A stretch of 64,000 nt of DNA from Diplolepis rosae. Taxonomy: Eukaryota; Arthropoda; Insecta; Hymenoptera; Diplolepididae. Below the pieces are notes generated by a model. That model saw only the letters and a program-made list of their open reading frames with translations. It ran no database searches and was not told the DNA's origin. The translations under genes were made by a program, and so were the position numbers. This document shows, piece by piece, positions 11,725 through 23,145 of the stretch. Numbering within the stretch: position 1 is the stretch's first letter; each line of letters begins with the position of its first letter. The DNA lies in NCBI GenBank assembly GCA_030998225.1, contig JAPYXD010000680.1, forward strand, positions 16,182,001 to 16,246,000, given 5' to 3'.

Positions 11725-12437
11725 TGTTACGTCACAACTACGCAAATACTTACTTTATTCGAAGGTTCCTTGTTTTATGTTAGAATCTGATGTTCCTCTC
11801 TTAGGGATAAGGATAAGTCTCTGAAGGAGAAAGTGGTTATGAAAGTCAAACAAATTATATTTATTCAAATAAATAAAACTAATAAGTTTGCAGCACAAGA
11901 AAAAAAAAGAGAGAGAAAAGTTTCCTTACCTTTCGTATTTTTTTTCTTCGATTTTTAAATGATGATCCCCACAGATGTGACTGATTGAGTAATTGTCCCC
12001 ACATGTGTGAGCGGGACAAAGCGCTTATTATCCTCTGTTACTGAATTTCAGATCTTTTCAAAGATCTCGAAACGGGCCTTAACAATTTTTATGACTCGAA
12101 CTTTAGAAATGTAAATTGTAGCGGGTCGAATTTTACGATTCCGCAGTATAAAATTCTTTGGAGTTTCAGATATAAGAATCCGCACTATTTTTTCTCGTGA
12201 GACCGACTATATATTTAAGGAAAATCTGGACAGCTTGCTCTTATGGAGGACCTCTTTTATACTTTTCTTTATAATACGGCAGTCAGCGTTGTACGTGACG
12301 TAGTCAATTTTTATTGGATCAGAAGGGTCCCTTACTTTTCCTAACTTCTGGTTCCTCTTTTATACTTATATCCTAGATTTTTACTAAGCCTAGCCTGTGG
12401 TTATTATATACATCAAAATACGTCGCGGGACGTGACA
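11725..12437 (-). repeat. Putative solo LTR (Gypsy-like)
   Basis: The block starts TGTTACGTCACAAC and ends GGGACGTGACA. Read on the minus strand it starts TGTCACGTCCCGCGACG, which resembles the start of many Gypsy-group LTRs. It is about 710 bp, non-coding, and contains AATAAA-type signals near 11868. A second block with the same kind of ends occurs at 21489-22957. The flanks (ATTG on the left, ATTA on the right) are at best an imperfect 4-bp duplication, so the call is tentative. Confidence 0.5.
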
Positions 12438-12536
12438 ATTAATTGAAATCAATATATTAAAAAATGTATTGCATATTTAATGATTCTTATTATTGTTATT
12501 GTATTATTATTATAATAACTAGGTAAGAATGAAGTA

Positions 12537-13776
12537 AGGGAGGGGCGTTAATTTTTCACCTGCCTAGAGCGGCGAATTTATTTATTTTCGTGAAATTATG
12601 AATGTTCGTGGCAAAAACCATGGATATGATTCAACAGGTATTTGCAAAAAAAATGTCAAGCAGCTATAAAATTTCTGAATAGCTTAAGCGATTTCGAGAA
12701 GGCTGTATTTCATTGAGGACGATCCTCATCACACTGGGCGACCTTCTAGCTTAACTGAAAGTTTTTTTGGTTTTGCTCATCACTTTTTATGACTACCGTG
12801 GCATCATCCAGTACGAATTTATATCAAGTGACCCATAAGGTTATGACCCTCAAAATATGGCTACCATGGCAATATCGGTTTTTGAGTAGAAGATTGCGAA
12901 AAAAAAGATCATTTTTGCGAGTGCATTCTTATAGAAGCAAAAACCACCCAAAAATAATTAGGAATAATCGCTCTTGTGAATTGTTCAGAGCGCAATATTC
13001 CTGGAACGGGATAGAATAGGTTGATAAAATTTGTGGTGCAATTAAGCCTTCCAAACCTCAATGTTTTTGGTTTCAAATCGCAGTTCCCTCCTTCGACTCT
13101 TCTCTATTGCCAGAGGGCGGTTGTATGCATTTTACACTTACTTTCCAGATATACTTACCATGCAAGTTTCCTTGTCTAGGATGGTACAAGGTCTGTCGTA
13201 AAAGTTCCCAAACAAGCTAAAAATCAAGAAAACTGGAAGGTTTTTTGGCAAAGTTGATTTATTTTATTCAAAATAGTCCCTTTTGGACTCAATACACCGC
13301 TTTGCACGGTCGAAAAGCGAATTGAAAGACATTTTTATTTCATCAGTAAAAATTATGTTCAGGATGGCGATCATCGACCTTTGAATGTCTTCAATGTCTA
13401 CATAACACTTTCCTTTCATGGCCAACTGTAACTTTCTGATCAAGTAGAAATCGCATGGAGCCAAATCAGGTGAATATGGGGAAAGGTCGATAGTCAAAAT
13501 ACAATTTTGGCCAAAAAATCCGTTAATAACGTTAATCGATAGGCTGATGCATTATAGTGCAACAAGTGTCAACATCCTTTTTCACGATATTCTGGCCGCA
13601 CACGACAAATCTACGCCAACAAACACTTCATAACACCAAGATAAAATGCAACATTGACCGTTTGGTCCTTTGGAATGAAGACTTTGGGTCTTTTTTCATG
13701 AATTCACGCACATTTCCAACATTTTCTTCGTTCACAGCTGATCTCGGCCGACCCAAACGTTCGTTGGACGAACTAC
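12537..13776 (-). repeat. Right arm of a 6.6-kb inverted duplication
   Basis: This is the inverted copy of 7172-8715, running from GGGAGGGGC and CTGCCTAGAGCGGCGAATTT at the outer element end to a mariner transposase fragment. It lacks the roughly 230-bp block present in the left arm. A second mariner scrap reads on the plus strand near 12660-12830; the order and the DYRGIIQYEF-like residues match the region between the first and second catalytic aspartates. Divergence between the arms is obvious but modest, so the duplication is old but later than the mariner deletions. Confidence 0.85.
13264..13770 (-). pseudogene. Mariner transposase, centre deleted (copy D)
   Basis: The last 77 codons are open (about 13497 down to 13264), differ from copy C by a single residue, and include SPYSPDLAPCDFYLI with the third catalytic aspartate. 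The right terminal repeat follows at about 13175-13212. The upstream piece carries the RLGRP linker and joins the C-terminal piece through the same deletion as copy C. It stops at about 13770, where homology to the left arm ends. Confidence 0.8.
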
Positions 13777-13889
13777 GGAGCGATCCGTAGGATGAAGCGA
13801 CGATATTCGTCGTCGTTTTGAACTATGGTGCCCTTTCCTCGTTTCAAACGACGATATTTCTCTCCGTGGTTTCAGTTTAGGGAAAAACG

Positions 13890-15470
13890 TGTCATTGTAG
13901 AGTAATCTCTTTCGGGGAACGTTTATTTCAAAGATTTTAGGTGGATCTTGAAAATATGCCCTGAAAATCATGTGTTGGTTGTTTTTTTAAGGATTTTATG
14001 TTAAAAAATATTTAAAGATAAATGGTAAAAAAAATAATTCTTAGAAAAACAAAAGGTATATGTTTGTGACTTGCTTGGTTAAACGCTTGCAGGATGTTTA
14101 AAGTAATAAATTTGATAATATTTTTTTGGTTTAACCTCTGCACGTATGGAATGTGAAGGACAAATGTTAAAAAATATTTCTCAGAAAAATGAAGGCATAT
14201 GGTTAATTTAAACGCTCTCGTTTAATGTAATAAATTTGATAACATTTTTTCCGATTAATTTAGACGTGTGTGTCGGTGGTTCCTTTTGATGGGAGGTAGA
14301 ATTACCTTCTAGACACACTACTGTCGCCATGTGAATAATGATAAAAATTGTTTTAAAACAAATATTTCTCAGAGACCGCTTCTGGAGTCGAAGATTCCTT
14401 GAAGGGTAAGTAATTAATTAAGATATCAAAAGATATTATGGTCTTGAAAAATTAGCATCATTCCTCAATAGTGATTGAAAATAATAACAAAAAGACACTG
14501 TGTAAATAATAATGAACTTTAATTTATAGATTAGAAAAGGAGTCTTTCCATATAGTTATATTGATAATTTGGCAAAATTAGAAGACAATAAATTACCTCC
14601 AAAAGAGGCATTTTTCTGTAAATTAAATAATTCAAGTATTTTTAATGAAGATTGTCAGCATGCTCGTTGATTTTAAGAAAACTTTTAACTTGAAAACTGT
14701 AGGTAAACTAAAGGTGTTAAGTGGGGGGCAACTTTGTAAGAAATAACATTTGAAGATTGCAAGCAGTCTCTATTCTCTTTTAAAAAAACCTCGTCAAGAC
14801 TCAATTTACGATTCGAAGTAAAAAGCACGAAGTGCATACAATTAAACAAAATAAAATTGCCTCAAGTTGGTATGATGACAAAAGAGTGCTTCTTCCTGAA
14901 AAAACAATCACATTTCCATGGCGATACATAATGAAATAATGAAATAAATGACTAAAAAACTTATTTTCGATATCACAAGAGCATATACTCCTGAAAGTTC
15001 TTCTTCTGAAGCTGGACTTATCAAAGTGGATCATATTTCTATCAACAAGCTCTGGAATATATAAGGTGGTGGCTACGTGAAGGAGCCACTATTAAATTGA
15101 CCATAATCATCATCATTATCATCATCAGTGTCACAAGAAGTTCTTGAAAAATTAAAGATTGAAGAGAAATTAAAGAACAAAAAAAACAGTTAGTGGAAAA
15201 CTACAATATCTTTTGTGAAAGTGAATTTGAAGTGTTTTTACAAAAACTGGGATATTTCATTTTCACCGACTTCTGTAAGTAATTTTCTTATTCTATATCG
15301 AAGCATCAAAATATCTTGAATCTTTTTATTATCACAATTATAACATACAATTTTATGAAAAGAAAGTATGCTTAAAATTCTAAACGCATAAATAATTTAA
15401 TTGTAATTTTTAAAAAATAAAGTGGATCGAGAATGTTCTTAGTTTTCAATAATTTAATACTTATATATGG
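13890..15470 (+). repeat. Left arm of a 12-kb inverted structure (polymerase-bearing)
   Basis: The sequence from about 13890 (GAGTAATCTCTTTCGGGGAA) to about 15470 recurs inverted at about 23200-25815. It contains a decayed family-B DNA polymerase, an AT-rich inner end (TATCTTGAATCTTTTTATTA onward, also seen at 20745, 21145 and 23255) and a (CATCAT)n-like run near 15100. This arm lacks the TATGTGCC-family insertion that splits the other arm. Confidence 0.8.
14526..15060 (+). pseudogene. Family-B DNA polymerase relic (Maverick/Polinton type)
   Basis: Two separated blocks are recognisable. At about 14530-14665 the translation reads RKGVFPYSYIDNLAKLEDNK, then PPKEAFFCKLNN, a conserved stretch of protein-primed family-B polymerases found in Maverick/Polinton elements and related DNA viruses. 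At about 14815-14940, SKKHEVHTIKQNKIA followed by DDKR and a Leu-Pro-rich end matches the extreme C-terminus of the same proteins. The catalytic palm between them is missing here, but part of it survives in the other arm. Stops and frameshifts occur throughout. It acted in element replication and is now non-functional. Confidence 0.65.
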
Positions 15471-16139
15471 GTCATTTCATGGGAGATTTACAGTCAAAAT
15501 TTTTTTTCGACGAAATATTTTTTTTGCTTTCTTTGAAAATAATCGACACGTTTTTTTTAAATGTGATACTTGAAAATTTCGAGATATAAGTTTTTTAAGT
15601 TTGGCACTCGGGAAAATTTTTTTTTTCCAACAGCTCACTGTAAAAGCAGTTTTGAATGTAAAATGTAACCCTTGCACTTGAAATGCGCGACAGTGTACAA
15701 GCTTTCAAAAAAGTTATATCACACATTTTGTTGTTTTTTTTGTAATAACAATATAGTACATTTTTATAAACAATTGAATTTTTTTTTGTATTTGGAACTA
15801 ATTTTTTTCGATTTTTTTGTTTCTAAATTTTTGTTGAAGTTTTTTCAATATGCAGACAAAATTTTGGAATGGAAAAATGAAAACTATAGGTGTAATTAAT
15901 TTATAAAATCTGTCCCGCCCATTGCAGCGGTTGACTGCCGCACGTGCTTCGAGTCCGAGCATGCCTAAATTCGATTTTGTAATAAGCGACCTAAAAAAAG
16001 CTTCGAGTACACATTCTCGGGGAAAAGAAGTAATGTGAGATTTTTCATCAGCTATATCAGATCATCTACTTGCAATTTTTAGAAATAAAATAATATTTAA
16101 AATCAGCGACCTAATAAATCCTCTTATAATAATTTTGAA

Positions 16140-16640
16140 TAAAGAGTTTTTAGAGAGCAAAATCGTTTAATTTCGTAAATTTCGATCCGCCATCTTAGAA
16201 ATGGAAATGTCAATTTTCTGACTGTACATTCTTATTCACAGACCATCAAAATCCGCAAGCACAAATTTTCAAGATAAATTTTCGAATGCAGAATGGTATG
16301 CACCAAAGAGTCAATGTGAATGCTCATAAGGTTCTTCGGATAAATGTCAAAACTTGATATGGCCATATCTTTGTGAAAAAAAATCGCTTGTGACTGTTTA
16401 ATAGCTCATTTTGAAGGGAAAAAGTAGGGCTAAATGATGGAATTTGACAAAAAAAACCAAAAAAATGTGTTGCGCCCTGTACATAACCTCAAAAGTAGCG
16501 AAACCCCCCATTTTTCGAGCACATAACCTCAAATATCTCGAAATCCTGACGTGATAGGCTGATTCTGATTCCGGATTCGAATTCTACGTCAAAAAATTAC
16601 TCCGGAAACGACCCATAGCTTTTCAACAACAAAACCTTGC
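16140..16640. repeat. Dispersed repeat shared with 49613-50290
   Basis: Long stretches such as TTTCGATCCGCCATCTTAGA, AAGAGTCAATGTGAATGCTC and CCTGACGTGATAGGCTGATT recur at 49613-50290, partly direct and partly inverted. It contains no ORF. The region before it (15480-16140) is AT-rich with poly-T runs and nothing recognisable. Confidence 0.7.
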
Positions 16641-16651
16641 AGACCTGTGTT

Positions 16652-18135
16652 ATTAATAATTTTTATTAGTAAGTAACGAGATTCTTTTTTTCTATGAAAT
16701 GTACTCTTTATAATCTTAGGGTACCATCCCAGGGTGGTTTTCTTACTCGGCGTAAGACAGAAAAAATAATGAGAGAGAGAGAGAGAGAGAAAATTTTCTT
16801 TCTACTACTTATAGAAATCATACAATACAATTCAGCTCGTCGACTCTTTATTTGGTTTGAATAAGTATAACATACCGTTAAGTTCTGTGTTTCTTACAAA
16901 AAATGAGTTTGGAAAATAATTCGCTACATTGTTTATACTCCATGCAGCGAAAACTCTGACTCTCTTTAATGGACGCCCCTAGTCACACTAACACTCGACT
17001 TATGGATTGACATGCGTTTATCCAATTCTAACAATGACTCGTTTAGTGCAATACTTGCCTAAAAAATTTGACTATAGGATACTTTAAGTACTTATAGAAC
17101 TCGAAAATCAATTTTGATTTAATTATCATCCCTTTCCAAATCATGCACCAATATATACTTATATTTCTCAATATTTCAGCAACATAAAGAAATATTGATA
17201 TGTTTAGAGCACTGTAACGATAATTTATTAATGCAAAATGAAGGAAATTGATAACTAAAACGTAAATAAATATGAAATAGTAATAAATATACTTTTCAGT
17301 TATATATAATAATGAATAACGGAAAAAGAATTAATAATTATAGTTTGTCATTTTTGATACGTAATAATAAATTATGAATACGAACAATATGAATAGTAGG
17401 CTTTTTCTCCTTAATGCGAGAGCGAAAAGAGTACTAAACTAAGGTAAAACGGGGGCATGAGGAGATCGAAATTACCCATGAAAATTACAGATTCACCTTC
17501 AGAAGCTAGGGGCGTCCATTAAAGACAGTCAGAGTTTTCGCTGCATGGAGTATAAGCAATGTAGCGAATTATTTTCCAAACTCATTTTTTGTAAAAAACA
17601 CAGAACTTAATGGTATGTTATACTTATTCAAACTTTTTTATTCAAAATGTATTATGCAATACATTCTTATCTGTATTTTGTGGCAGGCTTCTTGCGCTCA
17701 ACTTGGATACTATATTCTGCGATTCAAGTCTGTCAAAGTTGTGCTTGGCGATTCTAAAACGTTTTAAGGATCAACTCCGCTGCATTGTGGAGCTGGTACG
17801 GGTGACGATTCATAATGTGTGCGCAGATAGAAGTCACCATACCGTACTTTTCTTTATAGAAATTCTTAAGAAATCACATGATTATTATCATTATGTGTTC
17901 TAGCATCCCATTACTGACTAATAAGACTGGAATCCCATGTTGGTGTTAGAAAATCATAAGAGTGAAAGAGAGCGTATATCTGTGTGTCTCTCTCTCACTC
18001 TCATTATTTTTTCTGTCTTACGCCGAGTAAAAAAACCATCATGGGATGGTACCCTAAGATTATAAAGAGTACATTTCATAGAAAAAAAGCATCTCGCTAC
18101 TTACTAATAAAAATGATTAATAATTAGTACTTTTT
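16652..18135. repeat. 1.5-kb element with long terminal inverted repeats
   Basis: The left arm (16652-16995) and right arm (17507-18135) are inverted copies: ATTAGTAAGTAACGAGATTC, CTTAGGGTACCATCCCA, ACTCGGCGTAAGACAGAAAA and GGACGCCCCTAG all recur as complements. The right arm is longer because about 330 bp (roughly 17650-17980, with a 97-codon ORF that resembles nothing I know) has no counterpart on the left. (GA)n/(TC)n runs sit at matching points in both arms. No transposase is visible, so this is a non-autonomous foldback. Confidence 0.75.
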
Positions 18136-18860
18136 AAAAGCTAGATTTAAGAAATACTTAAAAATAAAAGTTATATTTCCAAATGTAACGTACGTTTGTT
18201 GAAAAATTACTTAAATTTAATTTATTTTATCAAAAAAGTTTTACTCAAATACAATTTTATTAATCTCAGAAATGGAAAAATATTTGCTGAAACAGACTTT
18301 TTTCAAATAAACATCATTCAATAAATGATGCATCATAAATAAGGGGGAGGTGGTGAAATGAAAAGACACAATTTTATCTTTTATATTACAAAACTTTCAC
18401 TGCATTTTTTTTTATTTTTCATTGAAATGTGTCCAGTTACATTTTTTCAATTTTACAAACATTATCTAATTCTTATTCTATAACTGAAAAAATACTTTAA
18501 ACAAATTTTTGTCCTTGTTTTTTATAATTTTTTAAAAATGAGTCCATTTCCATCTTCTTCTTTTTGGAGCATGACATAAACCCCACCAAACTCCATTACA
18601 ATTAACGCTTGCGAATCTTCCGTAAATTTGGAAATTGCATATCTGATCCACGCCTCAGGAATTTGTACTAATGGAAATATATGAACTTAATCCATATTCT
18701 GAAACAAATATGTTTAAAAAAAATTACTATTTTATAACAAAATTTGAATAAAAAATAAAATGTTACAAATTTGGAATAAATTATACGTATATTCAAAATG
18801 TACTTTGTGATACGCACCTTTTCAAGGAGGTAAAATACCCGGGCAAGTTCCCCTATATCA

Positions 18861-19100
18861 TTCAGGGAACCGAACAATAGCTCTCTCTCTCTCTCTACTT
18901 ACTTTCGGGGAACCGAAAGGAAGCGCTTTCCCCTCACTCCTCCCACTCATTCGGGGAACCGCAGAGTTAACCCATCCTGGCGCTAACCCGGGGGTACCCG
19001 GGAGGTCATCAGCGCAGTATTTTCTCGGGGAACCGAGAAGATACCCCCCCCATTTCGTTTTCCCTTTTCCCCTTCTTAACCACACCGGGGAACCGGAGTA
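18861..19100 (+). other. Five hairpins with an invariant GGAA tetraloop
   Basis: Five short palindromes share a GG-GGAA-CC core with different but complementary flanks: 18861-18874 (TTCAGGGAACCGAA, imperfect), 18902-18919 (7-bp stem, CTTTCGG/CCGAAAG), 18950-18962 (CGG/CCG only), 19022-19039 (7-bp stem, TTCTCGG/CCGAGAA) and 19082-19099 (CCGG/CCGG with one outer mismatch). GGAA fits the GNRA tetraloop class. Stem bases differ between copies while pairing is kept, as expected for selected RNA structure. A further GC-rich fold (GCGCT...CCCGGG...AGCGC) lies at 18980-19015. A basic and proline-rich reading frame follows, so this may be the leader of a retroelement or other transcript. Confidence 0.55.
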
Positions 19101-19134
19101 ACATGGCTGAAGGTTTTTTTCTCTCCTTTTAGAA

Positions 19135-19477
19135 AAAACAAGGAAAGAGGAAGTCCCCATCCCGGGTCCGGAGGGACCTAGAGCGAAGTCTTGCCCGGGC
19201 TGAGCGCAAACGGGCCGAAAGGTTGGCTAGGGAAGCCAACGGGGCAACGCCCGGATACAGCCCGACCAAACCAGGGTACGACGCGACCGTTACAACGCCG
19301 ACGGAATTGCCTCCGCCACACTACAGGCCGACGCCCAGGGCGATACACCGGGGAGGGAGTTCAGGATCGACGCCGCCAACCCTGCCAGCCGCCTCTCTAC
19401 CGCCCACTACTGGCCAGGGCCAAGTTGGCGCCCAGACACGCCCCAACGACTCGACCACACCCGTATCACCCGGCTAA
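19135..19477 (+). CDS. GC-rich basic/proline-rich coding relic, family unknown
   Basis: A polypyrimidine tract and TTTTAG at about 19117-19132 look like a splice acceptor. The frame that follows is open to a stop at 19477. It begins KKQGKRKSPSRVRRDLERSL, is strongly basic with an arginine/glutamate helix (RAERKRAERLAREAN), and then becomes rich in Pro, Thr and Gly (TPTELPPPHYRPTPRA). There is no ATG near the start, so it would be a downstream exon. AATAAA follows at about 19493. The GC content is far above that of the neighbours. The KSPSxxRRD-type basic segment recalls tails of retroelement gag-like proteins, but I cannot name the family. It could be the last exon of an LTR or DIRS-like element, or a captured gene fragment. 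Confidence 0.35.
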
Positions 19478-19739
19478 GCTGTAAGATAGCGAAATAAACA
19501 TCTTTCAAGGTACTGACGTGCGTCACATTATTTTCCGCAAACCTCCCATAGTTCCTGGCCAATTCCAATTGATTTTCGGTGGAACCAAAAATCTTTTCCT
19601 CTCACTAAGATATCCTGTGGGGGACCACGAGATATTCCCTCCCACCTAGTTCGTACCGTGTACCCCCTCAACCCAGCCAAGTAACAACTTTAATAATGTT
19701 TTTTTCTAACCTGAAGCATCAACCTATGTAGAAATTTAA

Positions 19740-20715
19740 ATCGGTTTTTATCAGGCCGTGGCCGGGCCCCGGATAATCAGCCTGGATAATATCAGGGCCC
19801 CGGACGGGTCTACCGGACCGGACAACTTTTCAATTGATTTCTTTAATTTTGAATAATTACCTTTAATGTTATAAACAAACAATGGCTCAGTCCGTTTTCT
19901 GAAATAAATAATGTCATAAATCATTCATAACAAATTCCCTGTTGCTTGGTCTATATCAGAATCATTTATGCCGATATCGATTAAATCATGTAAAATTGAA
20001 CTATTTTTTATTAACCTGCGCTTCTTAGAACGCCTACGATTTAGATCACGAATACGTTTATCCATTTTTTAAACCGATACTAGACGTTATAATTTACAGT
20101 AAATTCCCAAGAATGTTAACATGCACGAACACTTTGAGGTTAAGAAATCATCGTTGCAACTTCAGTGGCAAAAACGTACTTACAGTTCTGAACGTTCATT
20201 GAACGATGGAAAATATTTTTTTTTAAACTAAATGATTCGTTTTTGCCCAAGAAAATAATACAACAGTGGTTTGTTTATGGCTGATTGTATATTTAAAGGA
20301 CCCCAAATATAAACATAATAATTAATTATCTTGTAAACAAAAATTTTCTATCATTGTTCAATGAAGGTTCAAACCTGTAAGTATATCTGGCAAAAGTTGT
20401 GTTTTTAAATTTTTCTACACAATTTTTGGTCCCACATATATTTTAACACCTGATTTAATATATTATAGATGCATTATTTTTATAAAACTTGTTGGCATAT
20501 TCATAAAAGTGCAAATTTCGAAACAAGCAAACGACCTGGTCAGGTCCCGTCCAGTGCTCGGTTGGAAACCGTAAAGCAACTTGCGTGGCCATAGTCTGAC
20601 CAGCCCCTGGTTGGGGAGAATTTTCCAAACTGCGCGGGCAAGGCCCGACCAAGCCCCGGTTGGGTAAAAGTTACCCGGCTATTACCCGGCCAGGACCCGA
20701 CCGTTAGCAGGGCAT
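19740..20715. repeat. Element with GC-rich, roughly inverted ends
   Basis: The left end (CAGGCCGTGGCCGGGCCCCG) and right end (CCCGGCCAGGACCCGACCG, at about 20680-20700) are similar in inverse orientation and contrast with an AT-rich interior. Part of the interior (GGCTCAGTCCGTTTTCTGAA to CCCTGTTGCTTGG, 19885-19950) recurs inverted at 30361-30430. No ORF is convincing. It is probably a decayed DNA transposon, and the exact ends are uncertain. Confidence 0.4.
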
Positions 20716-20744
20716 AGTCGAGACAATTTCTGTACGGGAAAATA

Positions 20745-21235
20745 TCTTGAATCTTTTATTATCACAATTATATCCAGCAATGTAATTTAAAAAAAGTATG
20801 CTTAAAATTCTGAACGCTTAAATAATTTAACTGCAATTTTTGAGTAAAATGGATTGAGAGTGTTCTTACTCTCTGAATCTGAATTAGTGAGGTCGGTCAC
20901 TAATTTTGCTTTAGTGAAAATTTCTACTAATCATTAGTCATTTTTCATGAATTCTTTTAGTAATTTTCAATTTTTCACTAAAGTTGTAGTGAAAAATGAC
21001 TAGTGATTAATAGAAATTTTCACTAAAGCAAATTAGTGACCACATGTAAATTCAAATGAAACATCTTTAATTTCATATTTTTAGTTCACTTTTAAGTCAT
21101 TTTTTTAGAATCAAAATTTATATATAAGTATTAAATCATTGAAAGTTAAGAACATTCTCGATCCACTTTATTTTTTTAAAATTACAATTAAATTATTTAA
21201 GCGTTTAGAATTTTAAGCATACTTTCTATTCATAA
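20745..21235. repeat. Inverted pair of the arm-end repeat with a MITE between
   Basis: 20745-20870 repeats the inner end of the 13890-15470 arm in the same orientation, and 21110-21235 repeats it inverted. Between them (20868-21047) lies a MITE fragment starting TACTCTCTGAATCTGAATTA, built of self-complementary ACTAATT/TTAGTGAAAA blocks and related to the elements at 26868 and 48082. Together they form a palindrome of about 490 bp. Confidence 0.6.
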
Positions 21236-21239
21236 AAAA

Positions 21240-23145
21240 AATTTTCGTTTCCTACGTATCTGTTTTACGAGAAACACTTGCTTAAATATCAAAATACAGC
21301 ATATATGAAGTTTAGTCAAAAACCTAAAAAAAATTAAATGCGTGAAAAATTATTTTTAGATTAAATTTGTAAACTGTTGATTATCTAATGATTTTTCTTA
21401 ATTATTGATGATTTTATCTTCTAAGTTAAAAAAAATAGTAAACGATATTAAAATAAAATGGCGATTTTGTAATGGGCTTAAAAGATAATGTTACGTCACA
21501 GCGAATGAATATCGCTGTTTCGCACGAATATCTGAGCAAACAGATATATTCTTAAATCTATTGTCTTGATCCCTCGAGCTGCAAAGAGATCAGGTCAGTG
21601 GGAACTTGCTTGGTCCAAAAAGTTGAAACTTACCTCTATTTTCTTCGTATTTGTATGTTACATAAACGCAAAATGGAGAATGAATTGGAAAGGATGGAGG
21701 GAAACGGGTGTTGCGGATGATAAAATTTTGCTCATCAAGATTTACTATATAATACTGTAAAATATATTCTAGACTTACATATACAGGTTATCTTACTGTC
21801 TCGGCCACGACATCGAGGAAAAATCCCACACATTAATTGGTCCACGGTGGTTGATTTTGCTCAAGTAACACACTTCTTTAATTTAATGAACTTCGCGAAA
21901 CAAACCATTTTTAAATCTAATAGAATTTAACGACTAAGTTAGTCATATACAAATAAAATAATTCTTTAAAGTAACAAACTATTCTTAAATTTAATAGAAC
22001 GGAAGTTCTACGGAAGCTACGGTAAGAAATTAAACATTTAACCGGATAGCGCGCTTTCAGCCGATGAGCTGCGAAACCCGATAGGTCGTACCTACTTTGC
22101 GACGCGTTTACAGTAGTTAAAAATAACGAGGCTTATAATATTATAGCCAAAATTGAACTGATTGCCAAAGTCTGTGAAGACCTCCGTGACACCCTGAGTG
22201 CCTACCCCCACTTGATGAACTGGCCCAAAGGGTAGGGGTTGGAAAAGTAGAGGTGGAAAGGAATAACGAGCGTCCAAATTGGCTTGTTTGGTATGGAAAA
22301 TTCGGCTTACTCATTTATTGAGTTTTACCTGTGTCATCAGGACAACGGCGATAAACGGTACCCTTAGATGTATTCAAAGAAACAATCTGTACTTATATTA
22401 TGCACCTTGTCCGTCTGCTAGAGGCGGACCTTTAGGGTCGTTTAAGGTTTTTCGAACATTCATTTCGCCTTAATGTTGTATGATATTCAAAATTTGGGTA
22501 TTTCCAATTCCAAAATATTTATGGAGACTATTTCAAAGCCCAATTCTTGTAACGACGAAGACAGTAAGGATTTTAGGGAAAACCAATAATAAATATTAAT
22601 GATGGGTAAACCCCGAAAAGCCCCGGAGCCCAACACAAAGTTCAGCAATCATGTTCACCTGGGTGTTAGCAATTTAACGGTATTGTCGAACTTGGTAAAG
22701 ATGATTCGGTTAGAATGCGTATACAATAAGCATCCAGATAATACTACGAAAGTTACTTTCTACAAGCCTAAATTAATAAGATAAAATCATATTGGCGTTA
22801 TTAAGTAAATAAACCTTTAAACAAACACATGTATATTATATCAATTTACTAGACACGCTATGATAATATTTCATTCTATTCTATTCCTTTCTGCATTCCC
22901 AGATTCTAGCGTTACTTTAGAAGGACATGTGAGCTCGAGACATCTCGGGACATCACAATAAAATCACTAATAATTGAGAAAAATCATTAATCAACAGTTT
23001 ACAAATTTTAACCTAAAAAGTAATTTTTCACGTATTTAATTTTTTTTTGTTTGTTTACGGCTAAACCTCATGCATGCTGTCGTTTTTGATTTTTCAATCA
23101 AGTGTTTCTGGTGAATCAGATATGTAGGAAACGAAAATTTTTTTC
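21240..23145. repeat. Foldback element split by a solo LTR
   Basis: The ends AAATTTTCGTTTCCTACGTA (left) and GTAGGAAACGAAAATTT (right) are inverted repeats. The inner parts also pair (ACTGTTGATTATCTAATGAT versus ATCATTAATCAACAGT), leaving a centre occupied by the LTR at 21489-22957. Without the LTR the foldback would be about 430 bp. Confidence 0.65.
21489..22957 (-). repeat. Solo LTR with ATAA target duplication
   Basis: The block begins TGTTACGTCACAGCG and ends GGGACATCACA (TG...CA). ATAA lies directly outside both ends (21485-21488 and 22958-22961), the 4-5 bp duplication expected of LTR integration. On the minus strand it begins TGTGATGTCCCGAG, like the block at 11725-12437. It is about 1.47 kb with no credible ORF, so this is a lone LTR left after recombination. 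Its insertion point is the centre of a foldback element. Confidence 0.65.

Noticed and set aside
18858..19160. 100-codon minus-strand ORF over the hairpin block
   Set aside because: It is the opposite strand of the palindromic GGGGAACC hairpins and the splice-acceptor region, so the repeated residues merely reflect the hairpins.
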